Origin: Arthrobacter sp. B2a2-09
GTDB lineage: Bacteria > Actinomycetota > Actinomycetes > Actinomycetales > Micrococcaceae
Assembly: GCF_027587375.1 (NCBI RefSeq)
Contig: NZ_JAMXIC010000005.1
Coordinates: 238,405 to 302,404, forward strand
Direction: 5' to 3'
Length of the DNA: 64,000 bases
Shown: positions 9,795 to 17,633 of the stretch, in pieces
Position numbering within the stretch: the stretch's first letter is position 1
How the letters are laid out: each line of letters opens with the position of its first letter
Made by a program: the position numbers and the translations under genes
The notes under the pieces: generated by a model
Database searches by the model: none
Seen by the model: only the letters and a program-made list of their open reading frames with translations
What the model was told of the DNA's origin: nothing

Positions 9795-10091
9795 TCACCA
9801 AGTAATCAGGACCCAATCGCCCGGAAGATCCCCATGGCTGAGAACGGACAGCGCAAAGGCACGGGCTTCTTCCACATCGGACCCCGCGTAGGACGACCAG
9901 GGCACCTCCATGAACGTGCCGTCACTTGAGTAGTCCCTAATATCCAGCCCTAGGATCAGTCGACCTGAGTCTGCAAGTGCTTCGATGGCAATTGAAGCTA
10001 GGGATATCGGCCAACTCACTTCGCCGTTCGGGTCGCACCGTGCTGCACGTTGAAGATCTTGAGCAAGGAACGAAAGGTCCGGGATCGTCAT
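9795..10091 (-). CDS. Hypothetical small soluble protein
   Basis: The frame could start at ATG 10157 (120 residues) or at ATG 10091 (98 residues, beginning MTIPDLSFLAQDL). The second looks better because the extra residues are low in pattern. The body alternates helix-like and strand-like stretches (SLASIAIEALADSGRLILGLDIRDY) and ends in GDWVLITW. The acidic, Trp-rich ending is reminiscent of small immunity-type proteins, but I cannot place it in a family. No toxin gene is adjacent. Confidence 0.5.
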   Translation of the reverse strand: MTIPDLSFLAQDLQRAARCDPNGEVSWPISLASIAIEALADSGRLILGLDIRDYSSDGTFMEVPWSSYAGSDVEEARAFALSVLSHGDLPGDWVLITW

Positions 10092-10277
10092 AGCTGGATC
10101 ATACGGAGGTGTCCCGGCGGAGTCACCCTCGAAAGTGCCCGCAGGCCGGTCGTCCACCGGACGCGTCCTGGCCGCCTTGAGCCCTCGTTCAGATCAGTAT
10201 GATTCCGCCCTCGCCGGATTCCCGTATACCCTGCCCGAATTAATGCCCGGGGAGCCTTATGCGCTACAGTCCAAAGC

Positions 10278-10541
10278 ATGCTCATCGGCCACGGGCGTTG
10301 CTCGACCAACTCTCAGGACCTCACCGCTCAGCGCAATGCCCTCTCGGCCGCCGGAGTGGATCCCGATGCGATCTATGTCGACCACGGGTTCACCGGCACC
10401 AAGCGCGACCGCCCTGGACTGGGTAAGGCCCTGGCCGCGTGCCGCGACGACAAGGACCTTAGCGCGCCCTCAGAGGCGCGTCGCCGGTCCATACACTTCT
10501 TGGCCGCGGCTATCGGTGGGGGCGGTGTCCCGCCAGAATAA
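10278..10541 (+). pseudogene. Truncated serine recombinase (resolvase/invertase) N-terminus
   Basis: Residues 1-57 match the serine recombinase catalytic domain: GRCSTNSQDLTAQRNAL with the nucleophilic Ser of the ST pair, IYVDHGFTGTKRDRPGL, then KALAACR. After DDKDL the family sequence (normally a run into a conserved LDRLARS) is lost and unrelated sequence follows. The 3' end also overlaps the opposite-strand membrane gene. It is a dead remnant of a resolvase or mobile element. Confidence 0.72.
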
Positions 10542-11217
10542 TGCGAATCATCTTGTTGTAGCGGTGCACTTGATAAAGAGCGTGCACCACGAGGAGGATA
10601 ACGCCGAAAATTGCGCCGATCACGATGGCGGCACTGTCACTAGGGACAGTGCTGTAACTGATAAGCGCGACCCCGGCGCCCGCCACGATGGAATTCACCA
10701 CAGCTATGGCCGTGGACATCGTGAAGAAGACGCCACGCCAGGATCCTCGACTTCCGATCTCGAGTAGCTCATTCATCGCGTGTTGTCCGTGTGGAACCGG
10801 AAAGAATTCATCGGCCCCTGGGAGAATGCGAGCGAAATACCGGCGAATGCGCTGCATGGAGTTCAAAGCAGCGACGTCTTCCAATGACGTCTGGACCAGC
10901 CGCTCGTAGGTGAAGAGGCCCAGTACAACGACCACAGGAAGGACGACAGCGAGAAAATGGAAGGCGACAGGAGACTGTGCAAGGAAACCATACGCGACCA
11001 GGGAACTCGACAGTGTCATCAAGTACAGCGAAGCTCTGCTGCTGGACTCGGTAACCGTTATTCCCCTGGCAGACTCCAGCACGAAATGCTCGGTCAGTAG
11101 CGCGCTAAGGAAAGCTTGGGACCGGTCAGTTAAAGCGTGAAACGAATCCCCGGCTTGGGGTAGCACCGGTGTATCGCCATGGTCCTCCGGCGCCGGATCA
11201 GAACCGTCACGTTTCAC
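10510..11217 (-). CDS. Hypothetical membrane protein with paired hydrophobic hairpins
   Basis: The 235-residue protein has a soluble N-terminus of about 55 residues, then two spans (near 64-80 and 83-102, FHFLAVVLPVVVVLGLFTY), a soluble middle segment containing RIRRYFARILPGADEFFPV, and two C-terminal spans (near 165-185 and 192-212). The basic tail (HRYNKMIRIILAGHRPHR) should be cytoplasmic. I recognise the general look of small actinobacterial four-span proteins of unknown role but no named family. The start at 11217 is not backed by a strong ribosome site. Confidence 0.6.
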   Translation of the reverse strand: MKRDGSDPAPEDHGDTPVLPQAGDSFHALTDRSQAFLSALLTEHFVLESARGITVTESSSRASLYLMTLSSSLVAYGFLAQSPVAFHFLAVVLPVVVVLGLFTYERLVQTSLEDVAALNSMQRIRRYFARILPGADEFFPVPHGQHAMNELLEIGSRGSWRGVFFTMSTAIAVVNSIVAGAGVALISYSTVPSDSAAIVIGAIFGVILLVVHALYQVHRYNKMIRIILAGHRPHR

Positions 11218-11329
11218 TGAATCCTCTTCTGCTCTTGTCGGGCTACTGTTCGTTCCGCTGAAAGTACCACTACTCCAGGTGAGTGGTGACCGCTGTCGCC
11301 CAGTTGATGTCGGTCCATCGAGGTTTCCT

Positions 11330-11968
11330 TTACCTGCCGGCTTCTTCCAACCACTGTCTTGCGGCGTCGAGATCGGCGTGCGCGATGCCGTGTCCGCCGG
11401 GACGCAGTACTTGTTTTACGTCGGCACCGTTTTGGCGGAGGGCGGTGATGAGTGTCCTGACGCTGGGGAGCGGGGCCATGGGATCGGATTCGCCGTTCAG
11501 GATCAGCAGCCTGCCGCCACTGAGGTCAGCCGAAGTTTCCCGGTCCCCAAAGGGGTACATACCGGAGAATGCGATGACCCGACCCAAGGTCTGGGGGTGC
11601 AGGATGGCTGTGGCCAGGGCAATGTTGGCGCCGTTGGAGAACCCGACTGCTATCACGGGCCTGTTGCCGAGTCCGTAGCGTTCTCGGGCGGCGTCCAGGA
11701 AGACGGCCAGATCTCTTGCCCTTGCGATGACGTCGTCGACGTCAAAGAGCCCTTCGCCGTGGCGCCGGAACCAGCGGAGCATGCCGTGCTCCTGCACCTG
11801 CCCTCGGGGTGCGAGTACGCCGGCGCCGGGTTGAAGTTCGGCGGCGAGGGAAGCGATCTCGTGTTCGTTGCCGCCGGTGCCGTGCAGCATCAGCAGCACC
11901 GGGGCCTCTGCCTCGCCGGGGCTGAAGAGATGCGGCCAGCCGGTGACCGTGGTGGTTTGAGTGCTCAT
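11330..11968 (-). CDS. Alpha/beta hydrolase (phospholipase/carboxylesterase type)
   Basis: The 212-residue protein has the alpha/beta-hydrolase features: oxyanion-hole segment LLMLHGTGGNEHE near residue 28, nucleophile elbow VGFSNGANIA near 108, the acid loop LNGESDP near 160, and the catalytic His in RPGGHGI near 193. It fits the carboxylesterase/phospholipase group often paired with MhqO-type dioxygenases (as in Bacillus mhqOD). It begins seven bases downstream of the dioxygenase stop on the same strand, so the two almost certainly form an operon. It may hydrolyse a ring-cleavage product or quinone adduct. Confidence 0.85.
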   Translation of the reverse strand: MSTQTTTVTGWPHLFSPGEAEAPVLLMLHGTGGNEHEIASLAAELQPGAGVLAPRGQVQEHGMLRWFRRHGEGLFDVDDVIARARDLAVFLDAARERYGLGNRPVIAVGFSNGANIALATAILHPQTLGRVIAFSGMYPFGDRETSADLSGGRLLILNGESDPMAPLPSVRTLITALRQNGADVKQVLRPGGHGIAHADLDAARQWLEEAGR

Positions 11969-11975
11969 TGGCGAA

Positions 11976-12947
11976 CTACCGTCCGGCCAGGGCGGGGTTG
12001 TTCTCGGCCGGCAATTCGATGCGTGCCACGGAGTGTTCGATGGCCTCGCGGGAGGGTTCGAGCCATGGCGGCAGCTTCAGGGAGCGGCCGAGTTCCAGGA
12101 GCGGTTCGTCGACGTCGAAGCCCGGAGTGTCGGTCGCGATTTCGTAAAGCACGCCGCCGGGTTCACGGAAGTAGATGGAGGTGAAGTACTGGCGGTCCAG
12201 GATTTCCGTGACGTGGAAACCGCGGCCGACCAGTTCCTGGCGCCATTTCTCCTGGGTGGCGATGTCAGGGACCCGGAAGGCGATGTGGTGCACGGTGCCG
12301 CCTGCAGTGAGACCGGGCTGGGCTTTGGGGTCGGCGATGACGTCGATGAGGTTTCCGGGACCGCCGTGGCCGGCCGCCAGTCGGGTGCGGTTACCGGAGG
12401 TTCCGATCAGGTGCAGGCCAAGGTCTTCGGTCAGCACGGCCAAGGTCTTGTCCGGGTTGGCCACAGTGAGCACGGAGGAGTGCTGGCCGCGCACGGCATA
12501 CTCGGCGGGCACGGAGGCGGAATCCCAGGGGTTCCGGGGATCTATGGTGGAGGATGCGACCAGATCCAGCTGCAGCCCGTCCGGGTCCCGCAGGGAGAGG
12601 CGCTCTTCGTCGGCAGACTCACGGGTGATCGTGGATTCGACGCCGAGTGCCTTGAAGTGCTTCTGCCACCAGCCCAGCGTGCCCTCCGGGACCGAGAACG
12701 CGGTGGAGGTCGACTGTCCTGCCCCGATGCGGCCGGGAGCGATGCCCCGCCACGGGAAGAATGTCATCAGGGTGCCGGGCTGGCCGGCCTCGTCGCCGTA
12801 GTACAAGTGGTAAGTGGACGGGTCATCGAAGTTGACCGTCTTCTTCACCATGCGCAGGCCCAGGCCCGTTATGTAAAAGTCGATGTTGGCCTGCGGATCG
12901 CCGGCGATGGCTGTGACGTGGTGCAAGCCTGAGGTATTCGCGGTCAT
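11976..12947 (-). CDS. Ring-cleaving dioxygenase, VOC superfamily (MhqO-like)
   Basis: The 323-residue protein contains two glyoxalase/VOC modules. The first begins GLHHVTAIAGDPQANIDFY with the metal His in LHHVT; the second contains GTVHHIAFRVPD near residue 217 and the Glu ligand region GGVLYEIATDTPGF near 268. This is the MhqA/MhqO family, linked in Bacillus to detoxification of hydroquinones and quinones and often called a hydroquinone-specific extradiol dioxygenase. It is first in an operon with the alpha/beta hydrolase and is divergent from a MarR regulator, the same arrangement as other Mhq systems. Confidence 0.88.
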   Translation of the reverse strand: MTANTSGLHHVTAIAGDPQANIDFYITGLGLRMVKKTVNFDDPSTYHLYYGDEAGQPGTLMTFFPWRGIAPGRIGAGQSTSTAFSVPEGTLGWWQKHFKALGVESTITRESADEERLSLRDPDGLQLDLVASSTIDPRNPWDSASVPAEYAVRGQHSSVLTVANPDKTLAVLTEDLGLHLIGTSGNRTRLAAGHGGPGNLIDVIADPKAQPGLTAGGTVHHIAFRVPDIATQEKWRQELVGRGFHVTEILDRQYFTSIYFREPGGVLYEIATDTPGFDVDEPLLELGRSLKLPPWLEPSREAIEHSVARIELPAENNPALAGR

Positions 12948-13001
12948 GTTGACCCCTCCTGTTCGGACTGATCCGGTCAGGAAGCCCCCGGCCGGTGATG
13001 T

Positions 13002-13015
13002 ACATGCAAATGCAT
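13002..13015. promoter_or_regulatory. Putative MarR operator between dioxygenase and MarR genes
   Basis: ACATGCAAATGCAT contains the palindrome ATGCA-AA-TGCAT. It lies in the divergent intergene, 55 bases upstream of the dioxygenase start and 124 upstream of marR. The same sequence with two changes recurs at 13874-13887 before the YceI gene, which supports a shared regulator. Confidence 0.6.
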
Positions 13016-13138
13016 CTATTATGAAAATTATTTCCTAGGAAGATAAATTCGTCAAGGCGGCAAGATAGTGCTGCGCAAGCAGTTTCCATGGAAGCAGCTT
13101 CTCTGGCGCAGTATCGTTGGGAGCAGAAAGGGTTGGAC

Positions 13139-13609
13139 ATGACGCAGCACGCGGAAGCGGGGGCCGGCCGGGGTCTTGATCCGGTCACGCAGTGGGGGCT
13201 GGTCATCGAAGGCTTCCAGATCACGAACAGGAAGCTGCACCGGGCGGTCGCCGACGCTTTCTCCCTTGATCCGGCCGAAGCCGAGACGCTGCTGCGCCTC
13301 ACCCGCAGCCCGGAGCGCAGGATGCCCATGGCGGCGCTGGCGCGTGAGGCGGCCTTCAGTACGGGCGGGTTTACCAAGATCGCGGACCGCTTGGCCAAGC
13401 GCGACCTGGTTGTCCGAACCCCCTGCGCCGACGACCGCAGGGTGATCTATCTCGAACTGAGCGCGGCCGGTGCGAAGGTGGCCGACGAACTCCAGAACCT
13501 GGTTGCCGACATCGTCCGCAAAACCTACATCGACGTCCTCGGGGCTGACAGGGCGACAATGGTCGCCGAAGCTATGGCCGAATTGCGCGAAGCCAACGCC
13601 ACCCTGTAG
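13139..13609 (+). CDS. MarR-family transcriptional regulator
   Basis: From ATG 13139 the protein has 156 residues. The winged helix is visible from about residue 55: MPMAALAREAAFSTGGFTKIADRLAKRDLV (helix-turn-helix) followed by the wing RTPCADDRRVIYLELSAAG. Flanking helices form the dimer domain. MarR proteins of this context (MhqR, QsrR) repress quinone and phenol detoxification genes and release on ligand binding. One cysteine (residue 100, in TPCADD) lies in the wing region and could be redox-sensitive, which is an inference. It is divergent from the dioxygenase operon. Confidence 0.87.
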   Translation: MTQHAEAGAGRGLDPVTQWGLVIEGFQITNRKLHRAVADAFSLDPAEAETLLRLTRSPERRMPMAALAREAAFSTGGFTKIADRLAKRDLVVRTPCADDRRVIYLELSAAGAKVADELQNLVADIVRKTYIDVLGADRATMVAEAMAELREANATL

Positions 13610-13841
13610 GAATCCGTCGGCCCCTTCGCGGAACAAGCCGAAACGTCGCCGTCGCCGCATTGAGGCGGATCCTTGATGGCGATCCGGGTGAGTTCAAGAT
13701 CCTCCGGGGCTAATGATGAGGCAATGCAGAGGCGGCCTGCCCGGAGGTGGCCAACCCCAAATCCAGTACGGATCCTCCCCTGGAGAGGGCCGGCCCTAGG
13801 TAGTTTTCTAGCAAGCTATTTGCCATAAAGAATCTTCTCAG

Positions 13842-13870
13842 TTGACAAGCGCCCATGGAGTGGCGATATT
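13842..13870 (+). promoter_or_regulatory. Sigma-70-type promoter before YceI gene
   Basis: TTGACA at 13842-13847 is a perfect -35 box. GATATT at 13865-13870 follows after a 17-base spacer (4 of 6 to TATAAT). The putative MarR operator begins four bases downstream, an ideal place for repression. The rest of the 313 bases between marR and this gene shows nothing else clear. Confidence 0.6.
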
Positions 13871-13873
13871 TAT

Positions 13874-13887
13874 ATGCATACGCATGT
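13874..13887. promoter_or_regulatory. Putative MarR operator before YceI gene
   Basis: Read on the minus strand this is ACATGCGTATGCAT, identical at 12 of 14 positions to the site at 13002-13015. It directly follows the -10 box and would overlap the transcription start, which suits repression. Confidence 0.6.
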
Positions 13888-13922
13888 AAATCTACTTGCG
13901 ACGACCACCAAGGAGACAGACC

Positions 13923-14468
13923 GTGACCACGATTGAACTCACCCCCGGCACTTGGATACTTGACCAGGCACACACCGAAGTGGGGTTCGCCGTCCGCCAC
14001 GCCGGCATCAGCAAGGTCCGCGGCCAGTTCGCCGAGGCAGACGCCACGCTAGTCGTCGGCCATACCCTCGGCACCTCGTCCCTCGAGGCCAGCGTGAAGA
14101 CCGCCTCTTTTGACTCCAAAAACAACGACCGCGACGCCCATGTCAAGGGACCGGATTTCTTCAACGTTGAGCTATTCCCGAACATGACCTTCACGGCAAC
14201 CGAGGTCCAGGGAACACCGGAGAAGTTCAGCCTCAGCGGCGACCTGACCATCAAGGAAACTACCAGGCCGGTAACCTTCGGCGTCGAGTTCGGTGGCGTG
14301 GCCATTGACCCCTTCGGCGCGACTCGCGCCGGGTTCTCCGCCTCCGCGCAGATCTCGCGCAAGGAATTCGGCATCACCTGGAACGCCGCCCTCGAGGCGG
14401 GCGGAGTCCTCGTCGGCGACAAGGTCACCATAACAATCGACTCGGCCTTCGTTCTCCCCGCCAGCTAA
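13923..14468 (+). CDS. YceI-family lipid-binding protein
   Basis: A GTG start at 13923 follows AAGGAGA at good spacing. The 181-residue product has the YceI lipocalin-like pattern: GTWILDQAHTEVGFAVRHAGISKVRGQF at the N-terminus, VKTASFDSKNNDRDAHVKGPDFFNVELFP in the middle, then GDLTIKETTRPVTFGVEFGG. The family binds isoprenoid quinone-like lipids. No signal peptide is present, as is usual in actinobacterial members. An operator shared with the neighbouring dioxygenase suggests it is part of the quinone response. Confidence 0.9.
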   Translation: MTTIELTPGTWILDQAHTEVGFAVRHAGISKVRGQFAEADATLVVGHTLGTSSLEASVKTASFDSKNNDRDAHVKGPDFFNVELFPNMTFTATEVQGTPEKFSLSGDLTIKETTRPVTFGVEFGGVAIDPFGATRAGFSASAQISRKEFGITWNAALEAGGVLVGDKVTITIDSAFVLPAS

Positions 14469-14513
14469 CCCAACCGTTTTCCGGGGCCTTACCCAAGGCG
14501 GCCCGCAAGGCGG

Positions 14514-14531
14514 GGGCGCGAGCCCGCGCCC
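14514..14531 (+). terminator. GC-rich hairpin after YceI gene
   Basis: GGGCGCG-AGCC-CGCGCCC forms a perfect 7-bp stem with a four-base loop 45 bases after the YceI stop. There is no T-run behind it, so termination is only likely. Confidence 0.35.
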
Positions 14532-14729
14532 TCGTCGCATCCCCGACCTGCTGCACGGGAGGGCGTTCACCCGAGGCCGGGTCCACGCCAGCCGGTTGGG
14601 GGGAAACTGGGAGAATGTGATGCGGTTGGATGAGGCTGGCGAGCAGTCCGCCCTCACCATCGGCGAAACCATCCCCCGGTCCTCCGCAGGGACCGCTGGC
14701 CCCGGCCGGGAACCCGTGCGGAGCGGGGC

Positions 14730-14900
14730 ATGAGCAACCTGGAAACTATCGCACAGGAAATACTCTGTGGAGGGGACGGGCAGCACGAAGGCATCGAATT
14801 CCTGCCCCCGCGTGAAGTTCCCCTGGGCGGGCTGCGCGCCATGCCAGTGGGCAGGACCGCGCCCGTCCTGCCCAACGCCCAGCTGCGTCTCCGCGGCTAG
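14730..14900 (+). pseudogene. N-terminal remnant of a pirin-family gene
   Basis: The 56-residue frame reads MSNLET, then IEFLPPREVPLGGLRAMPVGRT. This is the conserved start of actinobacterial pirins, which continue into a quercetinase-like cupin. Here the match ends at about residue 43 and a stop follows after LRLRG, so the cupin metal site is missing. It is a truncated remnant within the aromatic module. Confidence 0.6.
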
Positions 14901-14922
14901 CAATCGATCACCAGGAGTCACA

Positions 14923-15273
14923 ATGGAACCGGAGAAAACGATCGCCGTCCGGCACGTCCCCGACAACCACTGCTACGAGCTCGTCGACGGGGACACCGTC
15001 ATTGGCAAGACCGAGTACGTGCCCGCCAGCGGCCCGGCCGACAGGGAAAGGATTTTCTACCACACCGAAGTCAACGACGCCTACGCAGGCAAGGGCCTCG
15101 CTGCGGTCCTGGCCAAGCATGCGTTGGACGACACTATCGCCGCCGGGCTGACCATCATCCCCGTATGTCCCTACATCAAGAGCTGGATACGCCGCCACCC
15201 GGACTACCAGCAGCACGCCGCGCCGATCCGGCCCGGGCACCTGGCCGCCGTCGACCGCGTCTACAAGCCGTGA
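14923..15273 (+). CDS. Small GNAT-like acetyltransferase (YjdJ type)
   Basis: ATG 14923 follows a GGAG motif. The 116-residue protein has the short GNAT_2/YjdJ pattern: IAVRHVPDNHCYELVDGDTVIGKTEYV, then FYHTEVNDAYAGKGLAAVLAKHALDD with the acetyl-CoA loop AGKGLA, and the VCPYIKSWIRRHPDY signature of this group. Such proteins have acetyl-CoA-binding folds but unknown substrates. Its TGA overlaps the GTG of the maleylacetate reductase gene (GTGA), so the two are translationally coupled. Confidence 0.85.
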   Translation: MEPEKTIAVRHVPDNHCYELVDGDTVIGKTEYVPASGPADRERIFYHTEVNDAYAGKGLAAVLAKHALDDTIAAGLTIIPVCPYIKSWIRRHPDYQQHAAPIRPGHLAAVDRVYKP

Positions 15274-16346
15274 GCGTAATGGGCGCGGGACTTACATTTG
15301 AACACACCACCCTGGGCCAGCGGGTGCTGTTCGGCGCCGGAAAGGCGGCCGAACACCTCACCGGAGAGATCAAACGCCTCGGAGCCAGGAAGGTCATGGT
15401 CATCGCCTCCGCCAGGGAACGGCCAGAAGCCGAAAAGATCACCGCTGGCGTCAACGTGACGGTGAGATATGACGACGTCGCCCCCCACGTCCCCCTTCAC
15501 AAGGCCGACACGGCCCGAAAAGTGGCGATCCGGAACGGCATCGACCTGCTCGTCAGCGTCGGCGGCGGCTCCGCCACAGGCCTCGCCAAAGCCATCGCCC
15601 TGACAACCGGCCTGCCCATCCTCGCGGTGCCGACCACCTACGCAGGCTCGGAGGCGACCAATGTGTGGGGGCTGACCGAAGCATCTCGCAAGACCACCGG
15701 TGTCGATGACCGCGTGCTGCCGGTGACCGTCATTTACGATGCCGAGCTGACACTGTCCCTGCCCCGGGACCTGAGCATCGCGTCGGGTCTAAACGCCCTG
15801 GCCCACTGCATCGACTCCATGTGGGCGCCCCGCACCGACCCCATCAACCAGGCACTTGCCACCGAAGGCATCCGCGCCCTGAACAACGGGCTTCCTATAA
15901 TAGGCATGAACCTGAACGATCTCACGGGCAGGGAACAGGTCCTGTACGGGGCCTACCTGTCCGCCGTTGCGTTCGCCTCCGCAGGATCCGGGATGCACCA
16001 CAAGATCTGCCACGTCCTCGGCGGCAGATGGAACCTTCCCCACGCCCAAACCCACGCCGTCGTGCTCCCATATGTCCTGGCATTCAACGCCCCCGCCGCC
16101 GCCGGTGCAGTCCACAGAATCGCGGCCGCCTTCGGAACCGAGAATGCCTTGGAAGGCCTAAACACGCTGCACGACACACTGGGCGCACCCAGAGCACTCA
16201 AGGACCTCGGGCTGGCCAAGGAAAACATAACCGAAGCCGTCCGGCTCATCCTTCCTGGCATCCCCGCCTCCAACCCCCGCCCCGTCACCGAGGAAAACCT
16301 CACAGCATTGCTGACGGCAGCCCAGGCCGGAATCCTACCGGGGTGA
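15270..16346 (+). CDS. Maleylacetate reductase
   Basis: The start is either GTG 15270, overlapping the preceding stop as GTGA, or ATG 15279. The 358-residue protein begins with FEHTTLGQRVLFGAG and has the nucleotide site VSVGGGSATGLAKAIALTTGLP. It has the family signature PTTYAGSEATNVWGLTE and the metal region NALAHCIDSMWAPRTDPIN with GMHHKICHVLGG. It is an iron-containing alcohol dehydrogenase-like protein of the maleylacetate reductase branch, converting maleylacetate to 3-oxoadipate with NADH in hydroquinone, resorcinol or chloroaromatic pathways. The proximity of the MhqO-type dioxygenase suggests hydroquinone catabolism, which is an inference. Confidence 0.9.
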   Translation: MSVMGAGLTFEHTTLGQRVLFGAGKAAEHLTGEIKRLGARKVMVIASARERPEAEKITAGVNVTVRYDDVAPHVPLHKADTARKVAIRNGIDLLVSVGGGSATGLAKAIALTTGLPILAVPTTYAGSEATNVWGLTEASRKTTGVDDRVLPVTVIYDAELTLSLPRDLSIASGLNALAHCIDSMWAPRTDPINQALATEGIRALNNGLPIIGMNLNDLTGREQVLYGAYLSAVAFASAGSGMHHKICHVLGGRWNLPHAQTHAVVLPYVLAFNAPAAAGAVHRIAAAFGTENALEGLNTLHDTLGAPRALKDLGLAKENITEAVRLILPGIPASNPRPVTEENLTALLTAAQAGILPG

Positions 16347-16540
16347 GTACACACGCTGAGCCAACCCACCCATCCAACTCGTATGCGCTTAGGCGGCGGA
16401 GCGTTCTCCCTGGCCATCACGATGCCCAGTGAGCGTGGGTCATTAGCCGTGTCTCAGCAAGATCCTGGTCAGTCTATGGTGAGCACGCTTACTAATGTTT
16501 CGAAACCCCTTACGGAGCCGTTGCGAGTAATATCGCTGCC

Positions 16541-16831
16541 ATGAACAACGCAGGGACCTTGTTCGGCTGGGCATTCGGCGATGCCGCGCGAGAAGATGAC
16601 GGCAAGTATGTTGAGGAGCTTCAGCGCGAGGCCTTGGACAATGCCCGGCAGACGGCGGAAGCCAAGGGACTGACGGTCGAGGCTGGTTCCGAAGTCTTCA
16701 CCATCCTGAACGCCCACGAAACCCTGGTTGAGATGGACACCGCCCCGGACAGCCTGGTGGTCCGCGCCACAGTGCATCTTGAAGGCCCAGGAGCCAGCAA
16801 GCTGCATGCAGAAGGCCCCATGAACGGCTAG
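16541..16831 (+). CDS. Hypothetical small acidic protein
   Basis: The 96-residue product is soluble and acidic, with a helix-forming segment (EDDGKYVEELQREALDNARQTAEAKGLTV) and a strand-rich second half (VVRATVHLEGPG). I do not recognise a family. Upstream it has no strong ribosome site. The 194 bases before it contain no other gene. Confidence 0.5.
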   Translation: MNNAGTLFGWAFGDAAREDDGKYVEELQREALDNARQTAEAKGLTVEAGSEVFTILNAHETLVEMDTAPDSLVVRATVHLEGPGASKLHAEGPMNG

Positions 16832-17633
16832 TTAGATGGCTGGGGTGGCTGCCAGATCCCCTAGTGCCTACTTCGCCCTGGGCAACGGCACGGCCCCTCT
16901 CAACGGCTAGGTCGAGTTGCCGTCTGAGACATCGATTTGCAGCGCAGCGCCGTCCCGATCGAGAAGCACCTGATTCGACGGTAAGGACCGTGGATGAGTC
17001 CCGAGCGGCTAGCGCGGAATTCCCGATGTGTAGTTGGTGGGGGAGTTGGCAGAGCCAGACGCGGGGTGGTGACACGGTCAACACTTAGGGCTTCGAATTG
17101 GGTCATAGATCGGCTTGGCTGTCTGTCAGTCTCGGGTGTCGTCCTGATAGCGGGAGCACGGCTGGGCATGGCGGGCCGAAGTGCAACTTGGGGAACCGGG
17201 AACGATCCAAAGTTCGCGAGAACGTAACCGACGTAGGAGCGCCGAACGAAGTTTTGGATTGGGGCCGGCGCAAGGCGCCCTGGTTGCGCGGAGGATCTGC
17301 CCAGCGATGATCGAGAAGCCTTCCGGTCATTCATGGACGTTCGGAAAGGACTAGGCATGACATGGTGCGTGCGTCCGGTCCTCCGGAAAGCTGTAGCCGC
17401 GGTGCTCTCCTACGATGCGTTCTGTTCGGTCGAGGACGTCGCTGTCCCCGGTATTGGCTCGCACCGGCACGTGTTCTCCGGTGACCTACGATGCCGAGCT
17501 TGGTCAAGGATTCCGGGTTCGAGGAGTTTGGACGGAACTTGCGGCCAGGGCTGTTCAAAGGAGTGGCGTGCCCAACTGTTTGGCGGGTCCGGTGACCCCG
17601 CTCGCCAAAATTTGTGATGACTGGGCTAGCTGT
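16832..17633. other. Gene-poor stretch holding a dispersed repeat
   Basis: No frame of these 800 bases encodes a protein I can support. The only structured item is the 120-bp repeat at 17190-17309, whose sister copy lies at 49946-50066. Confidence 0.5.
17190..17309 (+). repeat. Dispersed 120-bp repeat, copy 1
   Basis: Starting GGGGAACCGGGAACGATCC and ending GCCCAGCGATG, this segment matches 49946-50066 in the same orientation with about a dozen differences and one single-base indel. Flanking sequences are unrelated. In both copies one frame stays open (GNRERSKVRE, then GAPNEV and WGRRKAP), but third-position bias is not obvious. No terminal inverted repeats or target duplications are visible. 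Confidence 0.75.

Noticed and set aside
11961..12932. Long plus-strand open frame opposite the dioxygenase gene
   Set aside because: It mirrors the real gene codon for codon, has no family features and reads like a high-GC antisense shadow.
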